64,000 bases of DNA from Streptomyces sp. H39-S7 (GTDB taxonomy: Bacteria; Actinomycetota; Actinomycetes; Streptomycetales; Streptomycetaceae), in contig NZ_JAPVLU010000026.1 of assembly GCF_027158205.1 (NCBI RefSeq), positions 1 through 64,000 of the forward strand, given 5' to 3'. Under the pieces are notes generated by a model that worked only from the letters and a program-made list of their open reading frames with translations, did no database searches and was not told where the DNA came from. Of this stretch, positions 40,885-50,339 are shown in pieces. The translations under genes were made by a program, and so were the position numbers. Position 1 is the stretch's first letter. Each line of letters starts with the position of its first letter.

Positions 40885-42825
40885 TCAGCGGATGGGGCGG
40901 TGGACGTTGTCGGTCGTGGCGGGGCCGGGCGTGGCGTCGGCGATCCACGGGCCTTCGCCGCTGGGGTCGACGATGCCGGCCTCCAGCCACGTGTAGGCGC
41001 CGCCGAGCACCCCGTCGACGACCTTGCGGTCCAGGTCGTCGGTGTTCGACCACAAGCGGTTGAAGAGCTCCTCGACCCGGATCCGGGACTGCCGGCAGAA
41101 GGCGTCGGCGAGCTGGTACGCGGCCCGGCCCTCCTCGCCGGACGAGCGCAGCATCTCGGCGCGTACGCAGGCGGCGCTCATCGCGAAGAGCTCCGCCCCG
41201 ATGTCGACGATGCGGCCGAGGAAGCCCTGCTTCGTCTCCATCCGGCCCTGCCAGCGCGCCATCGCCATGAACGTGGAACGGGCGAGCTTGCGCGCGCTGC
41301 GCTCGGTGTACCGCAGGTGGGCGGCCAGGTCCGGATAGCCGTCCGGGTGGAACTCGGGGTAGGACGTCGGCAGTTGGCCGGGTCCGGCGACGAGCTTGGG
41401 GAGCCAGCGGGCGTAGAAGCCGCCGGCCCTCGCACCGGCCTTCGCCTTGTCGCCGAGGCTCTTCTCGGGGTCGATGAGGTCGCCCGCGACGGACAGGTGC
41501 GCGTCGACCGCCTCACGGGCGATCAGCAGGTGCATGATCTCCGTCGAACCCTCGAAGATGCGGTTGATGCGCAGGTCGCGCAGCACCTGCTCGGCGGGGA
41601 CGGCACGCTCGCCGCGGGCGGCGAGGGACGCGGCGGTCTCGAAGCCGCGGCCGCCGCGGATCTGCACCAGTTCGTCAGCCATCAGGCAGCCCATCTCGCT
41701 GCCGTAGAGCTTGGCGAGGGCGGCCTCGATCCGGATGTCGTTGCGGTCCTCGTCGGCCATCTGTGACGAGAGGTCGACGACCGCCTCGAGGGCGAACGTG
41801 GTCGCCGCGATGAAGGCGATCTTCGAGCCGACCGCCTCGTGCTTCGCGATGGACTTGCCCCACTGCTCGCGCTCCAGGGACCATTCGCGGGCGATCTTCA
41901 AGCACCACTTGCCGGCGCCGACGCACATCGCGGGCAGCGACAGGCGGCCGGTGTTGAGGGTGGTCAGGGCGATCTTGAGGCCGGCGCCCTCGGGGCCGAT
42001 GCGGTTGCCGGCGGGGACGGTGACCTGGTGGAACCGGGTGACGCCGTTCTCCAGACCGCGCAGCCCCATGAACGCGTTGCGGTGCTCGACGGTGACACCC
42101 TCGGAGGCTGCCTCGACGACGAAGGCGGTGATGCCGCCCTTGTGCCCCTCCGACTTCGGCACCCGGGCCATCACGACCAGCAGGTCGGCGACGACGCCGT
42201 TGGTCGTCCAGAGCTTGACGCCGTCCAGGACGTAGGCGGAGCCGTCCGCGGTGGGCACCGCGCTGGTCGCCAGCCGGGCCGGGTCCGAGCCGACATCGGG
42301 CTCGGTGAGCAGGAAGGCGCTGATGTCGGTGCGCGCGCAGCGCGGGAGGAAGGCTTCCTTCTGCTCCGCGGTGCCGAACATCTTGAGCGGCTGCGGGACG
42401 CCGATGGACTGGTGCGCGGAGAGCAGCGCGCCGATCGCGGCGTTGGCGGAGCCCACGAGCGCGAGGGCCTTGTTGTAGTACACCTGCGTCAGGCCCAGGC
42501 CGCCGTACTTCGTGTCGATCTTCATGCCGAGGGCACCGAGCTCCTTGAGCCCGTTGATGACCTCGTCGGGGATCTGCGCGTCGCGTTCGATCAGCGCCGT
42601 GTCAATCTTCGTCTCGCAGAAGTGCTGGAGCCTGGCGAGGAATTCCTCACCGCGCTGGACGTCGCCGGGCGCCGGCTGGGGATGTGGGTGGATCAGATCG
42701 AGCCTGAAGCGTCCCAGGAACAGCTCCTTGGCGAAGCTGGGCTTCCGCCAGTCCTGTTCGCGGGCGGCCTCGGCCACCTGCCGGGCCTCGCGCTCAGAAA
42801 CGTTGTGTGCGGATGGTGCGGTCAA
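40885..42825 (-). CDS. Acyl-CoA dehydrogenase (very-long-chain-like)
   Basis: 646-residue FAD flavoenzyme of beta-oxidation. The acyl-CoA dehydrogenase core (about 60-480) carries [49 protein letters not shown] and the end motif [19 protein letters not shown] 150-residue helical C-terminal extension makes it resemble the VLCAD-like long family. It is the only gene between dxr and the divergent molybdopterin oxidoreductase. The physiological chain length is not predictable. Confidence 0.9.
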   Translation of the reverse strand: MTAPSAHNVSEREARQVAEAAREQDWRKPSFAKELFLGRFRLDLIHPHPQPAPGDVQRGEEFLARLQHFCETKIDTALIERDAQIPDEVINGLKELGALGMKIDTKYGGLGLTQVYYNKALALVGSANAAIGALLSAHQSIGVPQPLKMFGTAEQKEAFLPRCARTDISAFLLTEPDVGSDPARLATSAVPTADGSAYVLDGVKLWTTNGVVADLLVVMARVPKSEGHKGGITAFVVEAASEGVTVEHRNAFMGLRGLENGVTRFHQVTVPAGNRIGPEGAGLKIALTTLNTGRLSLPAMCVGAGKWCLKIAREWSLEREQWGKSIAKHEAVGSKIAFIAATTFALEAVVDLSSQMADEDRNDIRIEAALAKLYGSEMGCLMADELVQIRGGRGFETAASLAARGERAVPAEQVLRDLRINRIFEGSTEIMHLLIAREAVDAHLSVAGDLIDPEKSLGDKAKAGARAGGFYARWLPKLVAGPGQLPTSYPEFHPDGYPDLAAHLRYTERSARKLARSTFMAMARWQGRMETKQGFLGRIVDIGAELFAMSAACVRAEMLRSSGEEGRAAYQLADAFCRQSRIRVEELFNRLWSNTDDLDRKVVDGVLGGAYTWLEAGIVDPSGEGPWIADATPGPATTDNVHRPIR

Positions 42826-43022
42826 GAGGGCTCACCTCGCCGCGGAGTCGGGATGTACGGACGCGGTCGGCCACCCGGGCATCCGGCCGCCGAACTACCG
42901 GGGTCGCCGAGTTACCGATCGGTTCTACTTGCCCGTATCTACCCCAATTCCCGTGCCTCCACCACCCCCCGAACAGCACGGACCGGGCGCACGGCCCCCT
43001 CCGCTCACCCGATCGGGTGACG

Positions 43023-43052
43023 GACCAATCCGGCTCACGCACCGCTCCGAAT
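43023..43052 (+). promoter_or_regulatory. Candidate SigK-type promoter of the oxidoreductase gene
   Basis: GACCAATCC (43023-43031, one base of context included) followed after 16 bases by CGAA (43048-43051), read as -35 and CCGAAT -10. The same two words at the same spacing occur before the sigK-like gene at 45397-45425. The M. tuberculosis SigK promoter is reported as CCATCC-N16-CCGAAT, which is close. Transcription would start at about 43058-43060, on the GTG codon. Confidence 0.5.
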
Positions 43053-43059
43053 GCCCCGT

Positions 43060-44640
43060 GTGACAAGGAACTGGAAGCGCGAGCTGCTGCTCGGCGCGGT
43101 AAGCGGAGAACTGGCGGCAGCCGTCTCGCTCGCCGCCGCCGAGCTGGTGGCCATCGCCGTCGGACCGCAGGCATCGCCGGTGACGGCGATCGGCGGAACG
43201 GCGATCGACGCGACTCCGGTGGAGGTCAAGAACTGGGCGATCCGGCACTTCGGCACCTCCGACAAGCTGGTGCTGCAGTTGGGCATCGTGGCGACGCTGG
43301 CGCTGTTCGCGGCGGTCGTCGGCGTGATCGCCGTGCGCCACCGGCCGGCGGGCGTCATCGGCGTGGCGCTCTTCGGGGTGGTCGGCGCGGTGGCGGCGGT
43401 CCGGCGGCCGGTCGGTGTGTGGACGGACGCGTTCCCCTCGCTCGTCGGCGCACTGGCCGGCGCGGCGGTCCTCTGGCTGCTGGCCGGCCGGATCCGTGGG
43501 CGGGGCGCACCCGTCCAGGACGACGCCGGAGGTCCCGGGGAACCGGCCGGCGCCTTCGACCGGCGCGGGTTCCTGATCGCCGCGTCCGCGGCGGCCGCGT
43601 TCTCCGCCGTCGGCGGCACCGTCGGCCGGCGGCTGAACACCAACAACGCTGCGGCGGTCGCCTCCCGTGACGCCGTCAGACTGCCCGCCCCGCTGTCGGC
43701 GGCGGGGCGGGTGCCTGCGGGCACCGACCTGCGGATCCCCGGCATGATGCCCTTCACGACGCCCAACGCGTCCTTCTACCGGGTGGACACCGCACTCACC
43801 GTTCCGCAGGTGAACGCCGATACCTGGCGGCTGCGGATCCACGGAAAGGGCGTCAGCAAGCCGCTGGAGTTCACCTATCAGGACCTGCTGCGGCGGCCGC
43901 TGGTCGAGCGGGACATCACGTTGACCTGTGTGTCCAACGAGGTCGGCGGCCCCTACGTCGGCAACGCCCGGTGGATCGGGGTGCCGCTCGCAGCCCTCCT
44001 CAAGGAGGCCGGCGTCCGGCCGCCTTCCGCCGGCGGTCCCGCCGATCAGCTGGTGGCGCGCTCGGTGGACGGGATGACGCTCGGCAGCCCGGTCGAGACC
44101 GTGCTCGACGGCCGGGACGCGATGCTCGCGGTCGGGATGAACGGCGAGCCGCTGCCGTTCACCCACGGCTTCCCGGTCCGGATGCTCGTCCCGGGCCTCT
44201 ACGGCTACGTGTCGGCCTGCAAATGGCTGACCGACCTGGAACTGACCACCTTCGCCGACTACGACGCCTACTGGGTCCGGCGCAGCTGGTCCCCGCGGGC
44301 CCCCATCAAGACGTCGTCCCGGATCGACACCCCCCGGCCCTTCGCCTCGCTGAAGGCGGGCCCCGTGCCCGTCGCGGGCGTCGCGTGGGCCCAGCACCGT
44401 GGTGTCGACAAGGTCGAGGTGCGGATCGACGGCGGTGAGTGGCTGGCCGCCCGGCCCGCCACGGAGGACACCGCCGACACCTGGCGCCAGTGGTCCTACC
44501 CCTGGGACGCCAAGCCCGGTTCGCACCGCATCGAGGTCCGCGCGACGGACCGCACCGGCCAGACCCAGACCGAGGACCGCCAGGGCACCGTGCCCAACGG
44601 CTCCACGGGCTGGCACTCGGTGGTGGTCACCGTGGAGTGA
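43060..44640 (+). CDS. Membrane sulfite-oxidase-like molybdopterin oxidoreductase
   Basis: 526 residues (529 if ATG 43051 is used). Four N-terminal transmembrane segments and a fifth hydrophobic stretch after RRGFLIAAS precede the SUOX-type molybdopterin domain, with the Cys ligand in DITLTCVSNEVGGPYVGNARWIGVPL. A C-terminal dimerisation domain (VEVRIDGGEW) follows. It would act on the outer face of the membrane; the electron partner is unknown. GTG 43060 is preferred because the ATG lies inside a candidate -10 box and no ribosome site precedes it, so the mRNA may be leaderless. A fasciclin lipoprotein and sigK/rskA follow. Confidence 0.88.
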   Translation: MTRNWKRELLLGAVSGELAAAVSLAAAELVAIAVGPQASPVTAIGGTAIDATPVEVKNWAIRHFGTSDKLVLQLGIVATLALFAAVVGVIAVRHRPAGVIGVALFGVVGAVAAVRRPVGVWTDAFPSLVGALAGAAVLWLLAGRIRGRGAPVQDDAGGPGEPAGAFDRRGFLIAASAAAAFSAVGGTVGRRLNTNNAAAVASRDAVRLPAPLSAAGRVPAGTDLRIPGMMPFTTPNASFYRVDTALTVPQVNADTWRLRIHGKGVSKPLEFTYQDLLRRPLVERDITLTCVSNEVGGPYVGNARWIGVPLAALLKEAGVRPPSAGGPADQLVARSVDGMTLGSPVETVLDGRDAMLAVGMNGEPLPFTHGFPVRMLVPGLYGYVSACKWLTDLELTTFADYDAYWVRRSWSPRAPIKTSSRIDTPRPFASLKAGPVPVAGVAWAQHRGVDKVEVRIDGGEWLAARPATEDTADTWRQWSYPWDAKPGSHRIEVRATDRTGQTQTEDRQGTVPNGSTGWHSVVVTVE

Positions 44641-44729
44641 GCTCCGCGCGCCACGTCACCGGCACCCCCATCCGCACCACATCGCAACACCACCCGGTCC
44701 CACCGGGCACCCTCAAGAGGAGATCTGTC

Positions 44730-45389
44730 ATGTACACCACCAACCGCATCCGTCGCGTCGCCCTCGTCTCGGCCGCCGCGGCCGTCCTCGCCGTCACCGC
44801 TTCCGCCTGTTCCGACAGCGGCAGCGACAAGAGCAACGCCGCGAACACCACCACGGCCGCGCCGCCCCCCGCGTCCTCCTCGTCCGCCGCGGGCGGCACG
44901 ACGAACGCGTCCGCGCCCTTCGGCCCGGCCTGCGCCGGCGTGCCGAAGGACGGCGAGGGCAGCTTCGACGGCATGGCGAAGGACCCGGTGGCCACCGCCG
45001 CCTCGCACAACCCGGCGCTGTCCACCCTGGTGACCGCGGTGACGAAGGCGGGTCTCGTCGACACCCTCAACAGCGCGTCGAACATCACGGTCTTCGCGCC
45101 GACCAACGACGCGTTCGCCAAGATCCCGAAGGCCGACCTGGACAAGGTGCTGAACGACAAGGCGACGCTCACCAAGATCCTGACCTACCACGTCGTGGGC
45201 CAGCCCATCACCCCGAACCAGCTCGCCAGCGGTACGTTCCCCACGCTGGAGAAGCAGTCCGTCACCACCAAGGGCTCCGGCGAGTCCTACATGGTCAACG
45301 ACACCGCTAACGTGGTCTGCGGCAACGTCAAGACCGCCAACGCCAACGTCTACATCATCGACACCGTTCTGATGCCGCCGGCCGCCTGA
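44730..45389 (+). CDS. Fasciclin-domain lipoprotein (MPT83-like)
   Basis: 219 residues from ATG 44730 (AAGAGGAG upstream). Signal peptide with lipobox ending at Cys27 (AVTASAC), a Ser/Ala/Thr-rich linker, then one FAS1 domain of about 135 residues: STLVTAVTKAGLVDTLNSASNITVFAPTNDAFAKIP, ILTYHVVGQ, and the closing NANVYIIDTVLMPPA. It is anchored outside the membrane and may mediate surface adhesion. In mycobacteria the MPT70/MPT83 fasciclin proteins are SigK targets; here the gene lies just before sigK. Confidence 0.92.
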   Translation: MYTTNRIRRVALVSAAAAVLAVTASACSDSGSDKSNAANTTTAAPPPASSSSAAGGTTNASAPFGPACAGVPKDGEGSFDGMAKDPVATAASHNPALSTLVTAVTKAGLVDTLNSASNITVFAPTNDAFAKIPKADLDKVLNDKATLTKILTYHVVGQPITPNQLASGTFPTLEKQSVTTKGSGESYMVNDTANVVCGNVKTANANVYIIDTVLMPPAA

Positions 45390-45396
45390 CCGAAGC

Positions 45397-45426
45397 GACC
45401 AATCCACCGGGGCCCCGGCTACGAAC
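45397..45426 (+). promoter_or_regulatory. Candidate autoregulatory SigK-type promoter
   Basis: GACCAATCC (45397-45405 region) and, 16 bases later, CGAA (45422-45425, within ACGAAC). It repeats exactly the arrangement before the oxidoreductase gene at 43023. The implied start at about 45432 leaves a 28-base leader that contains the GGAGG ribosome site of the sigma gene. Confidence 0.5.
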
Positions 45427-45459
45427 CAGTGGTGTGACGACCATTGCTCGGAGGTGCGC

Positions 45460-46047
45460 ATGCACGCGGTAGCCCGCGACCACGGACCCATGGCGCCGGG
45501 CCCCGGAAGCCTGGAGACCCTGCTCGAACGGGTCTCCAGGGGCGACAAGGACGCGTTCGACGGCGTCTACACGGCCGTTGCCGGCTCCGTGCTCGGCCTG
45601 GCCCACCGCGTGCTGCGCGATCCCGCGCAGTCCGAGGAGGTCGCCCAGGAGGTACTGATCGAGGTGTGGCGCAGCGCCGCCCGCTTCGACGCCGGCCGGG
45701 GCAGCGCCATGGCCTGGATCATGACGCTCGCCCACCGCCGGGCCGTCGACCGGGTGCGCTCGGCACAGGCCTCGTCCGACCGGGAGCATCGGGCCGCGGT
45801 CCGCGACCACACCCCGGCCTTCGACGAGGTGTCGGAGCAGGTCGAGCGGCGGCTGGAGCGCGAACAGGTGCGACGCTGCCTGGAGCAGCTCACCGAACTC
45901 CAACGCGAGTCGGTGAACCTGGCCTACTACCGGGGATACACCTACCGGGAGACCGCCGACGTGCTGGGAACGGCGCTCGGCACCGTCAAGACCCGTCTGC
46001 GGGACGGGCTCATTCGCCTGCGGGACTGCTTGGGGGTGACGTCGTGA
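45460..46047 (+). CDS. sigK: ECF RNA polymerase sigma factor, SigK type
   Basis: 195 residues from ATG 45460; GGAGG lies five bases upstream, overlapping an in-frame GTG at 45454 that is therefore less likely. Region 2 (VLGLAHRVLRDPAQSEEVAQEVLIEVWRSAARFDAGRGSAMAWIMTLAHRRAVDRVR) and region 4 (CLEQLTELQRESVNLAYYRGYTYRETADVLGTALGTVKTRLRDGLIRLRDCL) are complete. It overlaps its anti-sigma gene (GTGA). The neighbouring fasciclin and molybdopterin oxidoreductase genes are probable targets. The SigK name rests on context and on the RskA-type partner. Confidence 0.9.
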   Translation: MHAVARDHGPMAPGPGSLETLLERVSRGDKDAFDGVYTAVAGSVLGLAHRVLRDPAQSEEVAQEVLIEVWRSAARFDAGRGSAMAWIMTLAHRRAVDRVRSAQASSDREHRAAVRDHTPAFDEVSEQVERRLEREQVRRCLEQLTELQRESVNLAYYRGYTYRETADVLGTALGTVKTRLRDGLIRLRDCLGVTS

Positions 46048-46802
46048 CCGACTCCGCCGATCTGCACACACTGACTGGCGCCTACGCACTGGACGCCCTC
46101 TCGCCCGCCGAGGCGGACGAGTTCTCCCGGCATCTCGCCGAGTGCTTCGCCTGCGCCCAGGAGGTGCGGGAGCTGCGGGAGACCGCGACCCGGCTGGCCT
46201 TCGCGGTGGCCCAGGTGCCGCCGCCGGGGCTGCGGGAGCGCGTCATGTGGGCGCTGCCCGAGGTGCGGCAGCTGCCGCCGCTGGTCGTCGAACCCGTCGT
46301 GGTGCCGCTGCGCGGCCCGCGATGGCGCCAACGACTGCCGGCACTGGCCGCCGCGGCCTGTCTGGCGCTCGCCGTCGGCGCCGGTGTCTGGGCCGTCCAG
46401 GCCCAGCGGGACGCCGACCGGGCACGGGACGGGAGCGTTCAGGCCGAACAGCGAGCCTCCGACCTGGAGACGCTGATGGCCGCGCCCGACGCCACGCTGC
46501 GGACCGGCTCGATGCGGGGCGGCGGCGGGGCGACGGTGGTCGCCTCCGAGCGGCTCGGGCGGGCGGCGTTCGTCTACCACGACCTGCCTCCGCTGGCCGC
46601 TTCCCAGGTTTATCAGCTCTGGTACAGCCAGAACGGCTCGATGGTCCCGGCCGGGCTCGTCACGCAGGGCCGCAGCGACGGCACCCAGATCCTGGCGGGT
46701 GGCCCGAGCGGCTCCGACGCGGTCGGGGTGACGGTCGAACCGGCCGGCGGCTCACGGACCCCGTCGGGTCCGCCGGTCATGGTCGTACCGATCACTTCCT
46801 GA
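46044..46802 (+). CDS. rskA: Anti-sigma-K factor, RskA type
   Basis: 252 residues from GTG 46044, overlapping the sigma gene by four bases. The cytoplasmic N-terminus has a zinc-binding HxxxCxxC motif (His30, Cys34, Cys37) that fits the ZAS anti-sigma fold. One transmembrane helix at about 97-118 is followed by an extracytoplasmic RskA domain (PPLAASQVYQLWYSQNGSMVPAG). It would hold SigK at the membrane until regulated proteolysis, possibly by the M50 protease at 38266. The site-1 protease is not in the window. Confidence 0.92.
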   Translation: MTDSADLHTLTGAYALDALSPAEADEFSRHLAECFACAQEVRELRETATRLAFAVAQVPPPGLRERVMWALPEVRQLPPLVVEPVVVPLRGPRWRQRLPALAAAACLALAVGAGVWAVQAQRDADRARDGSVQAEQRASDLETLMAAPDATLRTGSMRGGGGATVVASERLGRAAFVYHDLPPLAASQVYQLWYSQNGSMVPAGLVTQGRSDGTQILAGGPSGSDAVGVTVEPAGGSRTPSGPPVMVVPITS

Positions 46803-46866
46803 CCGGATTCCGGGCCGGGTCCTCGCGCGAAGGCGCCGGGCCCGGCCCGGACGCGCGTCCGGGCAG

Positions 46867-46909
46867 AAAAAAACCCGGCCGGGGCGCACCGCACATGCGC
46901 CCCGGCCGG
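46867..46909 (-). terminator. Intrinsic terminator of the aldehyde dehydrogenase gene
   Basis: Perfect 14-bp stem CCGGCCGGGGCGCA / TGCGCCCCGGCCGG (46875-46888, 46896-46909). On the minus strand it is followed by G and seven U residues (46873-46867). It is the only classical hairpin-plus-U-tract terminator in the window. Confidence 0.9.
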
Positions 46910-46951
46910 TGGAGGGTGGTCGGGCAGTCCGTCGGTCCCGGAGGTCCGGGC

Positions 46952-48397
46952 TCAGAGGTCCAGGCCGGTCAGCACGAGGACCCGCTCGTAGGTGTAGTCG
47001 GCCATCGCGTACGAGACGCCCTCACGGCCGACACCGGAGTCCTTCACGCCGCCGTACGGCATCTGGTCGGCACGGTACGAGGGCGCGTCACCGATGATCA
47101 CGCCGCCGACCTCCAGCTCACGGTGGGCGCGAAACGCGGTCTGCAGGTCGTGCGTGAACACACCGGTCTGCAGGCCGTAGTTCGAGTCGTTGACGGCCGC
47201 GAACGCCTCGTCCGCGCCGTCGGCCTTCTGCAGCGACAGGACCGGGCCGAAGACCTCGGCGGTGGCGAGGATCGCGTCCGCGGGGATCCCGGTGAGCACG
47301 GTCGGGGCGTACGAGGCACCCTCGCGGGTGCCGCCGGTGAGCAGCTTGGCGCCCTTGGCGACCGCGTCGTCGACCCAGGACTCGACGCGCTTCGCGGCGT
47401 TCTCGTCGACCAGCGGGCCCACGTCGGTGGCGTCGTCGGACGGGTCACCGGTGACCTGGGCCGCGACCTTGGCGACGACCTTCTCGGCGAGCACGTCGAA
47501 CACCGACGCGTCGGCGATCACCCGCTGCACCGAGATGCAGGACTGGCCGCCCTGGTAGTTGGCGAAGGTGGCGATACGGGTGGCCGCCCACTCCAGGTCC
47601 TCCTCGGAGGACCAGTCGGCGAGGACCACGGCCGCGGCGTTGCCGCCCAGTTCGAGGGTGGTGTGCTTGCGCGGCACCGAATCCATGATCTGGTAGCCGA
47701 CCTTGTCGGAACCGGTGAAGGAGATCACCGGCAGCCGCTTGTCCTGCACCAGGGCAGGCATCCGGTCGTTGGGGACCGGCAGGACGCTCCAGGAACCGGC
47801 CGGCAGGCCGGTCTCGGCGAGGATCTCGCCCAGCACCAGGGCCGACAGCGGGGTCGCCGGGGCGGGCTTGAGGATGATCGGCGCGCCGACCGCGATCGCC
47901 GGGGCGACCTTGTGGGCGACGAGGTTCAGCGGGAAGTTGAAGGGCGCGATACCGAGCACCGCACCGCGCGGGAAGCGCCGGGTCAGCGCCAGGCGGCCGA
48001 CGCCGCCGGCGTCGGTGTCCAGGCGCTGCGCCTCGCCGCTGTTGAAGCGGCGGGCCTCCTCCGAAGCCCAGCGGAACACCGACACGGCCCGGCCGACCTC
48101 ACCGCGGGCCCACTTGATCGGCTTGCCGTTCTCGGCGGTGATCAGCCGGGCGATCTCCTCGGTGCGCTCCGCGAGCCGCTTGGCGACGAGGTCGAGCGCG
48201 GCCGACCGCACAGGGGCCGGGGTCGCGGCGAACTCGGCCTGTCCGGCCTCGGCGGCCGCGACGGCCTCTTCGACCTGGGCCTCGGTGGGAACGCTGACCG
48301 TGCCGACGACGCGGCCGTCCCACGAGTTGGTGACGTCGAAGCTGTCCTCGCCGGTCGCCTTGCGGCCGGCGAGCCAGAATGCGGTGGGGGTGCTCAC
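46952..48397 (-). CDS. NAD(P)-dependent aldehyde dehydrogenase
   Basis: 481 residues from GTG 48395-48397. The aldehyde dehydrogenase fold is complete: FNFPLNLVAHKVAPAIAVGAPIILKPAP (cofactor site), Glu249 in TLELGG as general base and Cys287 in GGQSCISVQR as nucleophile. It resembles the lactaldehyde/phosphonoacetaldehyde/succinate-semialdehyde branch rather than a CoA-acylating enzyme. A PucR regulator lies upstream on the same strand and gabT nearby, which favours a role in amine or GABA-derived aldehyde oxidation. The exact substrate is not determined. Confidence 0.88.
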   Translation of the reverse strand: MSTPTAFWLAGRKATGEDSFDVTNSWDGRVVGTVSVPTEAQVEEAVAAAEAGQAEFAATPAPVRSAALDLVAKRLAERTEEIARLITAENGKPIKWARGEVGRAVSVFRWASEEARRFNSGEAQRLDTDAGGVGRLALTRRFPRGAVLGIAPFNFPLNLVAHKVAPAIAVGAPIILKPAPATPLSALVLGEILAETGLPAGSWSVLPVPNDRMPALVQDKRLPVISFTGSDKVGYQIMDSVPRKHTTLELGGNAAAVVLADWSSEEDLEWAATRIATFANYQGGQSCISVQRVIADASVFDVLAEKVVAKVAAQVTGDPSDDATDVGPLVDENAAKRVESWVDDAVAKGAKLLTGGTREGASYAPTVLTGIPADAILATAEVFGPVLSLQKADGADEAFAAVNDSNYGLQTGVFTHDLQTAFRAHRELEVGGVIIGDAPSYRADQMPYGGVKDSGVGREGVSYAMADYTYERVLVLTGLDL

Positions 48398-48515
48398 AGC
48401 GGCCCGGCCCTTCCGATGGGGTGGTGATCGATCACGTGCGTCCACCGTAGGCCGGGCAGGGCGCGGGGCCTTTTGTCCACCGCGGAGCATCATCCGCGGC
48501 GGGTACTCCGATCTG

Positions 48516-50150
48516 TCACTCTCCGGGCGGCAGGGCCTTCATCGCCAGCCACAGCTCCATCCGGACGTCCGGATCGTCCAGCGAGCGGCCGAGGATCTCC
48601 TCCACCCGGCGCAGCCGGTAGCGCAGGGTGTGCCGGTGGACGCCGAGGTCGGAGGCGGCCGCGTCCCACTGGCCGTGCCGTGCGAGCCACGCCTGGAGGG
48701 AGGCGACGAGGTCGCCGCGGCTGGTCGCGTCGTGCTCGCGCAGCGGGCGCAGCAGCCCCTCGGCGAACGCCCGGACCGCGTCGTCGCCGAGCAGCGGGAG
48801 AACCGATCCTGCACCGACCTCGCCGTGCTCGACCAGGTTGCGGCCGCGGCGCAGCGCGACGGCCAGCGCCCGTTCCGCCTGCCGGTGGGCGGCCGGCAGC
48901 TCCGCCACCGGGACCGCGGCGGACAGCCCGGCGGCCAGCGCGTCGTCGGTCTCGGCGAAGTCGGTGCAGGCCTTCAGTACGGCCGAGTCCTCGGCGGCGA
49001 GCACCACCAGCCGGGAACCCTCGCGGACGGCGATGACCGGCTCGCCCGACCGGGCGCCGGCGGCCTCGGCACGCTCGGACAGCAGTGCCACCGAGTCCAG
49101 GGCCGCCGCCGGGCGGCCGGTGCGGGGAGCGGGCCGGTCGGGCTGGGCCGCCTGAACGGGCTTCGCCGCCTTCGCCGCCTTGGCTGCCTTGGCGGGAACT
49201 TCGGCGGGCTCCACGACGAGCAGCCGCACCTGCCCGGCCAGCAGGTCGCCGTAGAGCCGGCCCGCGACGGTACGGGCGTGCTCGCTCTCCCCCGTCAGCA
49301 GCATCCGCAGCACGGCCGCCGAGAGCCGCTGCTCGGTGTCCTGCAGCGCCCTCGACTGCTCCAGCGACAGCGTGAGCAGGGCGACGGCGGCGTGCACGAC
49401 ATAGCGGGCGGGGGTGTCGAGGCGCTCCTCGGTGCCGACGGCGAGATAGCCGCGCGCTCGGCGGGCGGTGCCCAGCGACTGCAGTTCGACCCGGTCCTCG
49501 GTGCCCGCGGGACCCGCCACGGCCGCGCTGGCGGGCGCCGGCTTGTCCCGCAGCCGGTCGATCTCGCCGGTCAGCCGGGCGGCACGGCGGCCCGCCCAAT
49601 CGGGAGCGACGGCGAGCACCGCACCGGAGGCGTCGTAGAGCGCGGCCCAGCCGTTGAGGTGGTGCGCGAGCCGGCCGAGCAGCGCGGAGGTGCCGTCCGG
49701 GGCGAGGGCCGCGCGGGTCAGATCGCGCTGGGCCTCGAAGCCTGCGGTGACGGCCTGGTACTGGTCGGCCGCGACCGCCGCCGACACGGCCTTGCTGATC
49801 GCGATGAACGGCGTACGGCGCGGCACTTCGAGGAGCGGCAGGTCGAGCTCCGCCGCCGCGTCCACCAGCGCGGACGGCACGGTGTCATGCCCCACGCCGA
49901 CGCCGAAGCCGAGCCCGACCACCCCGGCGTCCGCCAGTCGCCGCACGTAGGCGCGCAGGCTGCCCGGGTCGTCGACGTCCAGCTTGAGACCGGTGGTGAG
50001 CAGCAGCTCGCCGCCTTCGAGATACGGTCCCGGGTCGTCCAGCTCGCTGGTGTGCACCCAGCGCACGGTGGCGTCCAGGTGGTCACCGCCGGCGAGGACC
50101 GCGAGCTTGAGCGCCGAGTGGTGGACGAGCGAGGCGAGGGTGAGGGGCAT
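48516..50150 (-). CDS. PucR family transcriptional regulator
   Basis: 544 residues from ATG 50148-50150. The N-terminal PucR sensor domain is clear (LASLVHHSALKLAVLAGGDHLDATVRWVHTSELDDPGPYLEGGELLLTTG). A GGDEF-like middle region contains an Ala/Lys-rich insert (KAAKAAKAAKPVQAA). The C-terminal helix-turn-helix is SLQAWLARHGQWDAAASDLGVHRHTLRYRLRRVEEILG. PucR proteins commonly control purine, GABA or aldehyde catabolism; the next gene downstream is an aldehyde dehydrogenase. An in-frame ATG at 50235-50237 would add 29 Arg/Pro-rich residues and is less likely. Confidence 0.88.
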   Translation of the reverse strand: MPLTLASLVHHSALKLAVLAGGDHLDATVRWVHTSELDDPGPYLEGGELLLTTGLKLDVDDPGSLRAYVRRLADAGVVGLGFGVGVGHDTVPSALVDAAAELDLPLLEVPRRTPFIAISKAVSAAVAADQYQAVTAGFEAQRDLTRAALAPDGTSALLGRLAHHLNGWAALYDASGAVLAVAPDWAGRRAARLTGEIDRLRDKPAPASAAVAGPAGTEDRVELQSLGTARRARGYLAVGTEERLDTPARYVVHAAVALLTLSLEQSRALQDTEQRLSAAVLRMLLTGESEHARTVAGRLYGDLLAGQVRLLVVEPAEVPAKAAKAAKAAKPVQAAQPDRPAPRTGRPAAALDSVALLSERAEAAGARSGEPVIAVREGSRLVVLAAEDSAVLKACTDFAETDDALAAGLSAAVPVAELPAAHRQAERALAVALRRGRNLVEHGEVGAGSVLPLLGDDAVRAFAEGLLRPLREHDATSRGDLVASLQAWLARHGQWDAAASDLGVHRHTLRYRLRRVEEILGRSLDDPDVRMELWLAMKALPPGE

Positions 50151-50339
50151 GACGCGCTGTCGCCTCCGGCGGGGGGTCTCCGACGGCGCCGGCGGGGTCG
50201 CGGTGACCCGCCGGACCCGCAGGACCCGAGGACTCATGGTTTTTGGCCGACCGGTAGTGGTGACCGGTTCCGATTCTGCCTCACCGTCCAGATTCCGGCA
50301 CCGGACGTCCGATAACAGGTATGGGTCGAACCGCGGCGG

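Noticed and set aside
44668-44673. CCATCC upstream of the fasciclin gene as a SigK -35 box
   Set aside because: No CGAA lies at the required spacing (16 bases later the sequence is CCACCC). The gene may instead be read from the oxidoreductase promoter.
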